NCBI GenBank assembly: GCA_936440205.1
Contig: OW387148.1
Span: 27,955,961-28,019,960 of the forward strand
Reading direction: 5' to 3'
Length of the DNA stretch: 64,000 nucleotides
Source of the DNA: Lepidonotus clava
Lineage: Eukaryota; Annelida; Polychaeta; Phyllodocida; Polynoidae
Shown in pieces: positions 34,301 to 46,444 of the stretch (the stretch's first letter is position 1; each line of letters starts with the position of its first letter). The notes under the pieces were generated by a model. That model had not been told where the DNA came from, ran no database searches, and saw nothing but the letters and a program-made list of their open reading frames with translations. The translations under genes and the position numbers were made by a program.

Positions 34301-35393
34301 TGAACTCGTCGACATAATATTTCCCAGAATTGACATTTATTCAGTCTGCAGGTCCATAGAAAACGAAATATCAGCGATGCTTGGTATAGGGTATTTTGGA
34401 TATCACATCTCTCGTAGGCTATTATGGGATTTAGTGTAAATGCACATTGCATTAGACGCGCTAGAAAACATATACAGCGCGAAAATAAATACTTTTTGAA
34501 GTAAGAGGCCTAATGTTTTATAAAACCAAAATGTCCAAAATGTTAATGATTTCGGACAGCTTCTTTTTGTTGACACTAGGTGTTTTATAGCTAGCATGCA
34601 TGCCATGTGCACCATGTTAAATAAAGAACTCCTTTATCCTTGATTGATGCCATATCTACCCTTTGGAGACTAAGGCCAACATGAAAATCTTCTTTCTAAG
34701 ACATCGCCCTTGTTCGGCTGCCCTATATTGATCAGCACGAAACACTAACTGGATGTTGACGACCTTGATTTATGGCTGTTATATACATACTGTAAAACTT
34801 GGAGTATTTGCTTAGAGACCCTGCTAAAGATAAGTGGCCCTTCGCCTTTCTTATATCATGATAATTCGCATTTTTTATGATAATGATTCACAGAAAACTT
34901 AGAATATGAGAAAAGTCTATTAATTATTACAAATTAACTATTGTACTAGTGTGCTTTTAAAGGCAAGAAAATAAAACGTCATAATCTCCATATCTTAACC
35001 CAAAACCACCCAGCCAAGAATGTGACGTTATTATAACATTGCAGCAACGTTCTGTTTGGTTCTGTATTGGTTCTTGTAACATTATTTTGATGGTTGCCAA
35101 CGTACTGCTGCAACGTACTGCTTTGACGTCGCACTGCGGCATCATTACTATAGTAAGTAACAGACTGACTGGAAAAGTATGGTTGCAGAATTGTTGTTAC
35201 GTCGCAGCTCGGCTGAGCAGACATGCAACGGTTTGTCATTGAGGTTTTCTACGCCTTGCTCGTCCTTTTAAATTTCATGGCAGCACAACAAAGGTTTTTT
35301 ACATTTTGAAAAGAATTGTCAACAACATGCCAATTTACTTGTAGGCCTAAAGATTTTTTTGTAACAGCTGCGCCTACCCATATCAAGTTATAT
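34301..35393. other. Intergenic DNA without recognised features
   Basis: Short overlapping frames at 34957-35242 on both strands contain repeated AACGT words (GCAACGT, GACGT) and look like an old repeat. No gene is supported. Confidence 0.3.
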
Positions 35394-35434
35394 CAGAGAC
35401 CTTGTATGTATATATAGGACATACAAGGTCTCTG
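35394..35434. repeat. Perfect 16-bp hairpin
   Basis: CAGAGACCTTGTATGT (35394-35409) and its exact complement (35419-35434) flank a 9-base loop. It could be a tiny foldback element or a stem-loop RNA; nothing else supports an RNA gene. Confidence 0.6.
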
Positions 35435-36505
35435 GTTATATATCATTTCATAGATTAGGAAAGATATTGCAGTCTGTCAATGTTCACAGAAATGAAGATA
35501 CGTGAATACATACTATCGAATTACACTATAGCACTATGAAATAGTGATTTAGATATACAATAATGACTAACACAAAGATGATGACTTTGACTAAATCGTA
35601 TTTCCGTCGATATACTGATAATGTAATAATGTTTGGTGAAATGGAAATAATTATCCATAATTATTATGATAACGTGAAAATGCCACATCGTATGAGATGC
35701 ACGAAAATGTGGCAGCCTAGCGAAAAGAAAAGATGTGATATATGTGCAGTGATCTAAATGACTGCATTATTTAACTGATATGAGAAATCGCTCTTATCAA
35801 ATACGTAACAAATAAAGTCAATTAAGTTGTACGTTATATACATTTATTTAAATCATTGGCATTCAATTTTCCACCATATAATTATTCACATAATATATCT
35901 TATAATACATATAATATATACATTGGGAATAGATGACAAACGAAGACAAAGCCATGCGGGCTTAAAGACATCTTCAGGCAGGTATTTTGTTATCGCTTTC
36001 AGTGTGCCGCTATTGTATACATACATCATAATCTTTTTACATATTTACAATGTGAATATCAGACAATATAATTAAAATCAGCCAGGTTACCATAGTTATC
36101 CCGTATTCTTTCATTGCAGGCAGCCCTTTATTATAGCAAACTTTCTGCTGAATATCACTCTCGTCCAAACAATAACGTTATTCTGATACTACATGTTGGA
36201 TAATATTTGCAGGTGAAACTGTACAGCCAAAAGAATGATTACCCAATTTCACAATGTATTACTTAAGAAAAGTGGTCTAATTGGTTCGATACAATTATTG
36301 TCTGATAATTAACGGAGAATGAGGGCGCCCCTGGACGGAAACATTTCGATACAACATAATAGTGGTTTGTTCCTGCTATTTACAATGGAGTTTTATGTGT
36401 GTTTTTTAAGTAAATCAGATGATAATGAACTACAACCGGATTCATGTTTGTCGTGGATCTAACAATGATGAACTCAACAGATTGCAACTTGTTTCCCCAC
36501 AATAG
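35435..36505. other. 3' flank of the bHLH gene
   Basis: No gene is seen. On the minus strand a poly(A) signal AATAAA lies at 36127-36132, some 370 bases past the bHLH stop codon, and may end its transcript. The region also holds AT microsatellite-like sequence around 35885-35920. Confidence 0.3.
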
Positions 36506-38275
36506 TTAAAAATCGTTGATCGGCTGCATGAAAGACGGTAGCGGCATCTGGTGAGTGGTTCGGGAATAACAACCAAGCTTTCCTAGGCCTGGTTTCAGCT
36601 GACCTGGAAAAATAGACAAAGCAGATGAATAAATAACAGGTAATTACGTCAATAATATTCTCATTAATCTGTGTTTTCTAGGACGGAGAAATGTTTGGGC
36701 AAGATTAATCTTCAAGGCGGTGCTTGAAGTTGAAGACAACAGAAAAGAGGTTTGTTATAATGTGAAGTTTCTTATCAAAGCGAATTCTAAAATGAATATT
36801 TTATCATAAAACACCATGTGTCTATAGGTATGATATTCATTTGATAAATAATATCAATCTTATTGAAAGAAAAAATACACACGCTTGAAATCTAGTATGA
36901 CAAAGACCCTTCAAAAATGCATATCATTACTTTAATGGGAAAGTTTAATTATATACAATGTACCCAGATTAAAATTCCTCTCGTTAAAGAAATGCAGAGA
37001 TATCTCCAACGGGATAATTGAGCTGCTCGTCAAAAACTAAAAACTCATACTACAAGTGACAGCACGGCAAATGGCAAGTGTCCAATCTCTTATTATTGAA
37101 TATCTTAAGACAACAACAATTTACAAATATGTTATAGACCATCAATTCTAATAAGACGTTGAAAGTGTACACCTCTTTCCTTTTGTGGAAAATATGCGGT
37201 TTATATAATAATTTTAAACTTCGGTCCCAAACCCATGCGATTTCACTTTTTTTTTCAAAACCATATTACCCCAAAACGTTGTAATACTTTCGAGTTATTA
37301 GGAATTGTTCCAACTTACCATGCTAAAAACGGAGAGCAGTGCCGAGGGGTCTAATAGGTTGAAATCCTCAAGGTCAGAGAGGTCAGAGTCTGAGGTGGAG
37401 AGGTCAAACGGTCGGCCATCTTGGACCGAGGTCGCGACCCCCAAAGAACTTGGAGAGACCTCCTGAAGATCATCAACCTGAGAAATTGATCTGTCCATGG
37501 GTGAAATCTCCTGTCGCATCCTCGGTGTGGTTTCACAGGTTGGGGCGGCAGAGGATGCGGTTGGAGAGTCGGCAGGTAAGAATGTAAGTGAAGGAATATC
37601 CCCTTGGCTTTCCAAGTTGAGATCGGGGTGGTTGAGCAGTACTTGAAGATGCTTGATGTAATCTGTCGCCAATCTCAGAATCTTTTCCTTGGGGATCCGC
37701 TTGGAGCTGTGTTTGATGTAAGGTAAATGTTTCTGCAGCGTCCTAAAAGCGCCTTGGAGATTCCCCATCCGGCGACGCTCGCGCGCGTTTCTCTTCACAA
37801 CCACTTCCGGTTTGCGCTGCACATGCGGGACGTAGGGCCGCTTCCGCTTTGGGCGAGAACTCGCGAGATCTCCGGAGTCCATACTGGAGGAGCTGCTGCT
37901 GGAAGGTGACGTCAGAGGGGATCCAGATGGCGTAGGTTGCGTCATCTGCGGCGGTGAGTCCATAGAGTCAAAAAGCGCGCGAAAAGAGAGGTTGGATGTC
38001 GTCTGCCATGCGTTCATTGTAGTGTAGAGTTGGTGCGCGTCTTCTGAACTTTGTTGGAAATACTGGAGTCGGTCCTGGGCCGTTCGTATGGTGCGTGTTC
38101 CATCGAAAACATAGTTATTTTGAGAGGGATTTGGCGGTTGTTGAGGTTGTGTAGGACTCCTATTTTGGAGATCCACACTCGCCATCTGCCTGCAATATTC
38201 AAGAGGCCGTCCCCAATTATTACTACAGGATGACATGTCATCGGGATGAGGAAGAATCTCGCTAATGTCGAGCAT
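36506..38275 (-). CDS. Group A bHLH transcription factor (two exons)
   Basis: Exons are 38275-37319 (319 codons) and 36598-36506 (30 codons plus TAA), giving 349 residues. The donor is ATG|GTAAGT at 37318. The first possible acceptor, CCAG at 36604, would give an immediate stop in phase 0. The next AG, five bases on, opens a clean 30-residue tail ending PINDF, so I chose it. The bHLH domain spans about residues 158-214. Its basic region is VVVKRNARERRRM, with the Glu and Arg that read CANNTG, followed by helix 1, the loop KHSSKRIPKE and helix 2 ILRLATDYIKHLQVLL. The N-terminal half is Gln/Pro/Ser-rich with a Ser run at 124-131, and a basic patch RPKRKRP precedes the domain. The C-terminal part is Ser/Asp-rich and may activate transcription. 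The basic region resembles Atonal/achaete-scute relatives, but helix 2 fits none closely, so I assign no subfamily or symbol. Confidence 0.85.
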
Positions 38276-38372
38276 CCTTGGGTGGTTTCACTTATCAAAT
38301 ATAAATCTCAGTGATAGTACTGAAGTGTTGAAGGTCACAAAGTTATGATACCACATTGGGGGTACCCCAAAC

Positions 38373-38430
38373 TTTTTATACTGGCACCCCTCCCCCAAAA
38401 CGCCCCTATACCTAAACCCCACCGACCAAT
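38373..38430 (-). promoter_or_regulatory. Core promoter of the bHLH gene: TATA and CCAAT boxes
   Basis: On the minus strand TATAAAAA lies at 38380-38373, about 98 bases before the ATG, predicting a start near 38345. A CCAAT box in inverted orientation (ATTGG, 38430-38426) lies about 50 bases further upstream. The next 350 bases upstream are unusually GC-rich. Confidence 0.55.
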
Positions 38431-39467
38431 CAGCGTCCACTTCCAGGCAGAGACAGGAGGAGGGGTAGGGACCCCATACCCTCCATGGTCCGCGCCCTTT
38501 ACCCTCCTACCCCCTGGGGTAACAAACAAAAACTTGCTAATAATGAAATAATACGGCACCCAGCCTGACCCCCCGGGTAGGAGACCGTGCGGGGATCTGT
38601 TTGTTGTCGGTCCTCCCCCCGCGGGGGGCCGGGGGCAGGTGAACAAGGATTGCAATAAACCCGTCCGCCGGGAGAAGGGCAACTTTGAGACAGAGAGATG
38701 TATAGAAAGGGGGCGGTGAATCAAGTGGGATGCGTGGGTGGGGGTTAGTTGGAGGGGAGGGGTGAGAGTGAGAGTCGAACAATCTATAAAATAACTAGAA
38801 TTGTCAATATTTCAGTGCTCATGAAGATTAAAACTACAACTGTCCCGTTTATTACAATGATCTAATTACAGGTTTTAATTAAAGCAGAGTTTTAATTTAA
38901 GCACACACGTGCGCGTCTATGAAACTTGCAAGAGTTACACGCATATATACTACTCCATACGATTCAAACACTATCATTCTATCAAGCTTGGCTCATAAAT
39001 TATTGTGACAGTTCATGAATCGCCATATGGTTCCTAGGACGTGGGGCGTGGCAGGCTGTAGGCATATTACATCAAAATCAAAGAAAAAGATTCGCCAACA
39101 CGCCCCTCCCCCCTCCCACGCCTTCCCTCTGCAGGGGTGTAGCCAGCCCTAAAGTCAAAGGGGGATACATGTAAATCTAAGGGGATTCCGACATACATGT
39201 TTGACAAGATTTCTTTTACTTTTAAGGGATAATCTTTTCTTTAATTGCTGGGGTTATTTGTGTGTAGGTTACACACAGACCTTGTCTCTTATACCCAGAA
39301 ATTTATATATATATATATATAAAAGATTTTTTTTATTTGACTTATCATTTGGGAAATTCAAGGGGGCATACACCCAGGAACCCCCCTGGCTAGCTACCCA
39401 CTGTCCCACACACTTCGCCCTCCATCCACCATGGGGGTTGACTATGGTAGTGAACAGGTAAACGGTC
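38431..39467. other. Upstream flank of the bHLH gene
   Basis: 38450-38770 is GC-rich, with a palindromic CCCCCCGCGGGGGG near 38616-38629 and C/G runs. Open frames here reflect base composition. An AT microsatellite sits at about 39304-39322. No gene is seen. Confidence 0.4.
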
Positions 39468-39540
39468 GTCAGCCCAGACATAGCGTCTGCCTACCTGCGG
39501 AGAACCCACCTTCCCAAGGTAAACATCAAAGACTTCAAGT
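39468..39540. repeat. Diverged direct repeat, copy 1
   Basis: CAGCCCAGACATAGCGTCTG, ACCTGCGGAGAACCCACCTT and AGGTAAACATCAAAGACTTC line up in order with 40395-40460. This suggests a conserved or duplicated upstream segment. Confidence 0.5.
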
Positions 39541-40394
39541 GTTCAAGTTAATTAATCAATTCTTAGAAAGAGACATAGCATCTAGAAAGGCAATCTACCA
39601 ATATCATTCCAATATCGCTGTTTACGAGATCCCTTTATAACATTGTGTTGAGCAATCATGTATATATGAGTTCCAATGAATATAATAAAACATCTCTGTG
39701 GTTTCGTTTCTATGAAATATAACAATCTAGCTTTTAATCAACAACACAAATCCAAGTAAATAAGATATTGCTTATATGAAAGATTATCGTATAGAGCAGC
39801 TTCCTATGGATTCCCCGTCTATCTAAACAGTGAAATCATGTGCTCGGAATAAGAGTAATCAAATCATAGAATGCGTTCTAGCAATCTGAGCTTGCTGTAA
39901 AGTTGTTTTCAACTATAATAGTTTAACCCATAACAATAACATTCACCCGTGAACATGTATTGTCTATGATTCCATGAAGATATTGCATTTCTTGCACAAT
40001 ATCAAGTTATGAAAATGAATGAAACTCCTAGGGATATCTGGAGAGATTGTCTTAATTGCTCTATGATGCCACCTATGTCGAATGAATTCTGATATCATTG
40101 TATATTGATACAATCATGCGGTATCAAAATATTCAATAACTATTTAAATCATCTTTAGGATGTACGATATATATCAAATATATATAATATTATATCAGAC
40201 ATAGGCATGATATCACTAAAAGCTTTACCGTCTAATCATAATACATCATAATACATCTGATACATATGAAGCAAAAAGTAATCAAATCTTACAAATCACA
40301 ACACCTTCACCCCACCCCTATTCTCACCTAAACCCGTCTCCCGCCCTCATCCACTCCAGGGGGTCCATCCATGAAGTGAAGGTATGAAAACCTC
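39541..40394. other. Intergenic DNA upstream of the bHLH gene
   Basis: AT-rich and rich in ATATC/GATAT words around 40060-40210. No gene is recognised. Confidence 0.3.
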
Positions 40395-40610
40395 ATCTCA
40401 GACACCGCGACGCCTCACCTGTAGAACCCCCACCTCCCCAGGTAAACCTCAAAGGCCTCAGGTGAGTGACCCACTGTCCCACCTGTGGAGAATCACACCT
40501 TTAAAGTGGTTCATCAGGGGAGAGGCTGGCGCCAGGTATGCTGAGTCCGAACCCAGGGTATATGGTAAATTAATTAGCCCCTTTTTGTTATAATTGCATT
40601 GACGCAGGTG
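40395..40610. promoter_or_regulatory. E-box cluster (CACCTG x4) upstream of the bHLH gene
   Basis: CACCTG/CAGGTG occurs at 40416-40421, 40459-40464, 40480-40485 and 40605-40610. These are E-boxes of the type bound by E-protein/bHLH dimers and by Snail/ZEB repressors. The first part is also the second copy of the repeat at 39468-39540. It lies about 2.1 kb upstream of the bHLH start, so autoregulation or Snail input is possible; this is inference. Confidence 0.35.
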
Positions 40611-43139
40611 GAATAGGTGTTGATAATCGGATTTTGTTGAGGCTGGAGTGAAAGTTAATCGTAATATTTATATCGTGTTATTGCATGGAGTAAGCGGTTA
40701 AGATGTAAAAGTGGGTGTTTTGTTCTTAATTGTTTGGGATTCGGGGAATGTGTATGGGCTATATAGGGGGTCAATGGTTGATCCCACAAAAAACAGGTGA
40801 TGTAGAAAACATATTGAAACTAATTATTTGGGTCATACTGGTTGAGAAATTGGTAGGTATGTTGGACTTCTTTCTATCATGCCTCACAGATTCAACATTA
40901 ACAGATTAACGAGGTAATTGAATTCTAATCTAACGATTCTCTTAGAAAACGTGTTTTGAAAGGTTCAATTGAAAGAGACACCAAAAGACATTGTCCCCCC
41001 TTTTTTTTTTGGCGGGGGGGGGGGGGGGGGGGGGCTTATGCAGGTGCACTGGTATTAATATATTATGAATCCTTTAAATAGTCTTTAATACCAAAGGCAA
41101 GTTGGCTGCTTTTTAATTTTGTACTTTTATGCCAAAACGGTGGACGACGACGTAATAACTCAGTAATAATGTTTAAAGTAAATAAGCACAAACGTGAAAT
41201 CAAATTACTGTTAATAAAGTCAGTGATAGCGAATTTCATAATCTCATAATGTATCGAAACTAAACTCAAAACCCTTTCTTGTGTCGGAGCCATCTTTCAT
41301 GTGGGCTGATAAAAGATTGACGTTATTTGCATTCATCGAGACTCAGTCAGAAGAACAATAATCTCTATAAATATTGAAAAAAATGAAGGTCACAGAGGGC
41401 GGTTTATTCAATTCAGTTTTTACAATTATTGCCTCGTTTACAATTTACTATGTAACTTAATTTATTTGTTTTTCTCAAGAAATCACTTGAAAACACCTCC
41501 TTTTTTGTAATAATATTCCCATTAGGTTTGTACCCAATTCAATATCAGTTTCTCCCAGGTCATGGAAATATAATAATAACTTCCCGAGTACGCATTTGAC
41601 ATCAGTTATTCTCGGGTTAAATCCATCTATGTCAACAACAGCTAAGAAGAGTTATTAACAGTAAAATCGTAATGATCTGTGATTGCAATGTCTGGTTCGT
41701 TTTTAAGTGCAATTATCTTTGAGCGGATCCCAATGCCGGGTAATATCCTCTCACCCGTCAAGTCCGTCAGACTCAGACACATCTATTGCCTTTTAAAAAA
41801 AGATTACAAAACAAAATTTAATCACCTCCCCCCAATACCCAACAACAGCCGTTGTAATTATAAGAAAAAGGCGCACGCGACATCACAACAAGATGGGTCT
41901 TATTGTCCTAGAGAGATCGGGGAATAATAGATTAAAGTCGGTAGCTAACAGTTATATTTACACTGAAGGGGATTAAGATGGGGTATTAGCCTCCCGCAAT
42001 AGGAATCACTGTAAACATTAAATTTTGACTTATTCGCGATCATTGTCATTACCAATACCCTATAGTTGTTGTTGCAGAAGGAGTGGAAATACGTATTGAT
42101 CAATATTATTTTACAAAAATTACAAAAGACAAGCTGATGCTGAAATTAACCAGCCTTCTAACTTCACGCGCACCTACCACTGACAGCTAGAATCTAGCAT
42201 TTGGCTAGAGAGTGTGCGAAATGCGCAAAAACATCTTGCATAGTTTTCATTGGTACAACTCTTAAAAAATTACACCGAGCGTTTGATGTATATATACTAT
42301 CATTAGAAAGTGTTATGTTAATCAAGGCAAAACCTTTAATGCCGGTCAAGTACATTGTTTCTGATCTTATCAAGTAACTTGGTGACATTCAATAATAACA
42401 ATAATAAAAAGAACAATAATAAAAAGGTCCTCAAAAATACCCTTAAACTAACTGCGGCCTATATCAAGCTGATTATCAATTTTGGTGGTTTTTCGGTAGA
42501 CACAAGGCCAATTGACCTAACGGTATTAGGTAATAGTATGGGATTAATCCTTAGGGGATCAAGTGAACGAGGGATACAGTAATGGGTGATTTACCTGGAC
42601 AAGTTTATGAATGTCTACACATGGGATTAATGTCAATTACAACAAGTGTAGGTCGACTTATCTTCATGTGGTCCAATAGAACTGTCTCGTATTGCATGGC
42701 TTCCTCAAAATATTAATAATCTGCCGAAATGTACATGTTTTCGTTTCACAAAGTTAAAAATAAGTTAATTGCTTACAGCGTAAATAATTATGGGTTGCCT
42801 ACCTGGACTTGCAATCACGTACAAATAACTGAAACAGAAAATAGAAATATCTTTAAATTAGATCTAAAAGTAGGTTGCTTTTTATAAAACTAAATGAGCT
42901 ACTACTCATTAAATCTTCCACAAAACATATTTTTCTCAATCTGGGTCACCGGAAAACCAGTAATATCATTGAAACATTCCATAATCAGTATGCCTGTATT
43001 TCTCAACGCAAATATAAATTTTCATACCAAAACATCTTCGATAAAACAAAGTATCCTCAATCAATATCAACGGACAGCCAGTAATAGTACTGAAACCTAT
43101 CCATAATTATCTTGCCTATATTGGGGCTCTGGATGTGTG
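40611..43139. other. Intergenic DNA; long poly-G tract
   Basis: A T-run followed by a G-run of about 20 lies at 41002-41034. AATAATAAC-type low complexity occurs at 42390-42426. No exon, RNA gene or shared element is recognised. Confidence 0.35.
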
Positions 43140-43400
43140 TGTGTGGGGGGGGGGGGGGGGGGGGGGTCCCACGTCGCGTGTCGAATTTAAAAAACGGCGG
43201 TGTCGCATGTCGTTATAACTCAGTTAATACCCATATCTCCTGTCGAATTTAAGAATTAGCCCTGTCGCCTGTCGAAATTTAAGGAAAGGCCAATGTCATT
43301 TGTCCCTTAGTTGCCATGTCGCCTGTCGAATTTAAAAAGACGGCCGTGTTGCCGTGTCGAATTTAAGAAATAGCCTGTCGCACTGTCAATTTTAGGGATC
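43140..43400. repeat. Poly-G tract and TGTCGAATTTAAG array, family J
   Basis: GT repeats and more than 20 G (about 43137-43166) are followed by five to six degenerate units of about 40 bp, each with TGTCGAATTTAA(G/A) and CC(C/A)TGTCGCCTGTCG. Related units lie at 24225-24700. Confidence 0.7.
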
Positions 43401-43483
43401 TAAAACAAATAAAGATTTACAAGCAAAAACCATAGCTCTCCTGATCAAAGGGTGGCCACGCGTCTACGCCGCTAATTAGCGTA

Positions 43484-43528
43484 TGATACCCTTTGTTTTA
43501 GCACACGATACCCTTTGTTTTAGCGCAC
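43484..43528. repeat. 24-bp tandem duplication
   Basis: GATACCCTTTGTTTTAGC occurs twice at a 24-base interval, followed by (A/G)CAC. Confidence 0.8.
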
Positions 43529-45832
43529 CTTTCAGTCTCAAAGGATTCCCTCGGACGTCCCACAATGCCCTTCACGGGGGGTCTTCCTTTCACTGCTCAT
43601 GCGCACCACGCGTCAGACAGGAAGTCTGGCGCATTGTGACGTCATGGGGTCACGTGAATCTGTGCTTTAATGAGCCGTATTTAGATTCCCAACTACTGTA
43701 ATATATTTGTGTGTGGACGGCATTTTGTAACAAAAATATGCACATGGAATACGACAGTGGAAATCGATCACAAAATATATAGCAAATATGGCATAAAACT
43801 TTATTTTAATTGCTTTCTAATGTTGAATTATAATGATTGTACATTGATCGCCAATATGGCGGCCGGTCCAATCTTTCAGTTATGACATCACCTGCACAAC
43901 GTCTAGATATCGCTTATTGAATTTTGGTAATTGAATTATATTAGATTATGATACTTCTTCTCCATTCTACTAAAAGTCGCCCGGTGGTAATTTTCTAAGG
44001 CTTTGATTGGCCATACCTTAAGCAATTTTGATATTTTTTATTAAAACTGCACCCATTTTCAACCATAATGGGACCATATCGTTTAGATTTGATTAGCGTT
44101 CTTGAGTTTTAAATTGATTTATTTTACTTTAGTGCATTTGCAATTGTAAAAGGCAATCATATTCATATATGTTTTACTTACTTATATGATTTCCCCTTTT
44201 GCATTCTTTGCATGATTAAATTTTTAGAATATATTCCAGGCTATTTCTCTGTCTGATCTAATAAATCAACCATTGAGAAGGAAGTCCAAAGTGGTCGCTC
44301 ATTAAAAATGTTTGAATTTCATCCTCTGTTTGAATATTTTGCCGTAGAAATGTAAAAAAAACCCTCTCAAATAGTGTTATATAGCCTTTATATATTGAAT
44401 TGAGTGTACATGTATTGATAATTCAAATCATTGTTCTACATTATTTTGTATTATCATAAACTAACGGATGTATCTTAATAACTTTGAACAATATATGTAT
44501 ATAAAAAGAAAAAAAAAACGATTTTTGAAGTACATCCCTACATGCATTTTAGTAACATAAAAAATCAATTAAACTTACTATTAGGTAATGGAAATGACGA
44601 GGGGAACAACGTCACATAAAAACATTGTCTCAAATCGATTTTTGTCCAGATTTATGGACATTGCAATACTTATCTTCAAAACATTGACTGTCAATGAAAA
44701 CTTTCTGTGGTTACTATAACAACCAACATCTAAAATGATTACAATTTCTTAATCCTGTAACAACGAGTCCCCCAATGATATACGGTGTTATCGTCTACTC
44801 TAATACTCATCCATAGAATCACAAAGCTCTAATATTGATTCCCCTTATTAATGTTTACAATATCAAAGTACATCTTGGTGACGTCGTAAAGGGGCCATCC
44901 ATAAATGACGTCATGCTTTTTCAGGGTACTTTTAGGACCTCCCACATACCCCTGTCACACTGAAATCTTTTGTTTTAAACATGAAAATAAAGCCCGTTTT
45001 CAGGTAGTGTCTCGGACCCGTACAGATTCTTCATGGAGGGGAGGGGGAGCGGGGGTTGGTGGCGATGTTTCTTATATGGAACTTTGAGTATAATATATTA
45101 TAATTTCAATATTTCAGTCTTGAAAATGGCGGTGGCGCCTCCGCATGTACGAGCCTGCGTCACATTGTTTAACCTACACACACACTCCCTTGTGTGTGAC
45201 ATCGCATATGAACTGCCCAATTAACGTGTGAAGCGTCAGTCAAGACAAACCTAGAAAAAACCCTGAATAATATCCTCTCATTATTTGAACAAATAGAAAT
45301 ACAATGGATGGTATCTAAACATCACAATGGAACAATCAAATAACACAGTTCCGGTTTGGAATTAGCCAATGCATTGTGCAGCAAACATGACACTTCAAGA
45401 TCACGACTCTAAGCAGCCTAGTGACGCCTACAAACTACAATAATTAGGATCTCAAAGATCACGGAATCCTTGCTTGAGAGTCAGACTGACCTAGGGAATT
45501 AGCTAATAATTTATTTTCATAAAGGAAGAACTAACAGCACAATGCAATCTTGTTTTCTTTGTTGTTTAGTTCTATGACCTATTTTTGTTTTGCAAGGATA
45601 TCTGTTCTCATGACGACTCTTCTCAATAATAGAATACTTGACAATTATAGCCTTGTTTGAAACTCATATTAGGAATAAGTATTATTAGAGAATGCTTGTG
45701 GTCACGGCATGACGTTGGTATTGACGTTCATTGTTACCTTAATCATTCCATACATGCAGGGTCAGGACAAACATGAGTCATGACAATATTTTTTGAGACA
45801 ATAATATGCTCATCTTGTTTAGATTCATCTAT
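43529..45832. other. Intergenic DNA; fragment of family I and a possible transposon end
   Basis: 43885-43912 carries the family I end (complement GACGTTGTGCAGGTGATGTC). GGGGCCATCCATAAATGACG at 44891 is the kind of conserved end common in invertebrate transposons, but I cannot find its partner. No gene is recognised. Confidence 0.35.
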
Positions 45833-46041
45833 ATTAAAGCGGCATTCTCGTCCTGGTGTTGTTAGCCTAACATATGCCAATGTTAGCCTAATGACACAAC
45901 AGGGGCAGACGTGTTTTGCACTTTCGGAACGTCATCTGGTAATGTCAGGCCTATTGGTCACGTCATGAATTTGGCACGGCCGTCAGGGAGTTACAACATA
46001 TCAAAATACATCCGCCCCACAGACGAAAATGCATCTTTAAT
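45833..46041. mobile_element. MITE, 209 bp, with 14-bp near-perfect inverted repeats
   Basis: ATTAAAGCGGCATT at the left is mirrored at the right by the complement ATTAAAGATGCATT, and the similarity continues for about eight more bases with scattered mismatches. The interior contains GTCACGTCATGAATTTGGCA. It is non-coding and lies just past the 3' end of lipase gene 1. Confidence 0.65.
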
Positions 46042-46398
46042 GGGGAAAAACAAATATCAAAAAGACAGAATCTTATTGAACTTGTAAATGCCAGCTCTTT
46101 CAGATGTTTTATGTAGTTCTTCTTAATACCTAGTATCAAAGTATGAATAAGTCAATAATTACATCATGATTAGTAATAAAAGTCATATTCCTAGCAGCTG
46201 GATATAAAGCAAGTAAACTATAGTATAACCAATGGGCTTGGAATAAGTTACATTTTAATTCTTTATCTGTCTGGCAGTGCCACAGACACAAAATATATCA
46301 ACATGTAGTTATAATGGTCACCAAAAAGAGGATTCTTTATTGTTTTAATAAATTATATTGGAACAACAGACATAATTACTCATAGAGGAACGATGCGT

Positions 46399-46404
46399 TT
46401 TATT
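46399..46404 (-). promoter_or_regulatory. Poly(A) signal of lipase gene 1
   Basis: AATAAA on the minus strand, about 41 bases past the TGA stop. The paralog has its signal at the same distance. Confidence 0.7.
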
Positions 46405-46444
46405 CAAAATACTCATTTAGACTCTGGCTATTAGAGTAAACAGT

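Noticed and set aside
34957-35242. Overlapping frames on both strands
   Set aside because: No domain; repeated AACGT words suggest an old repeat.
36601-36604. First acceptor (CCAG) for bHLH exon 2
   Set aside because: In the phase left by exon 1 it gives Val-Ser-stop, while the acceptor five bases downstream opens a 30-residue tail.
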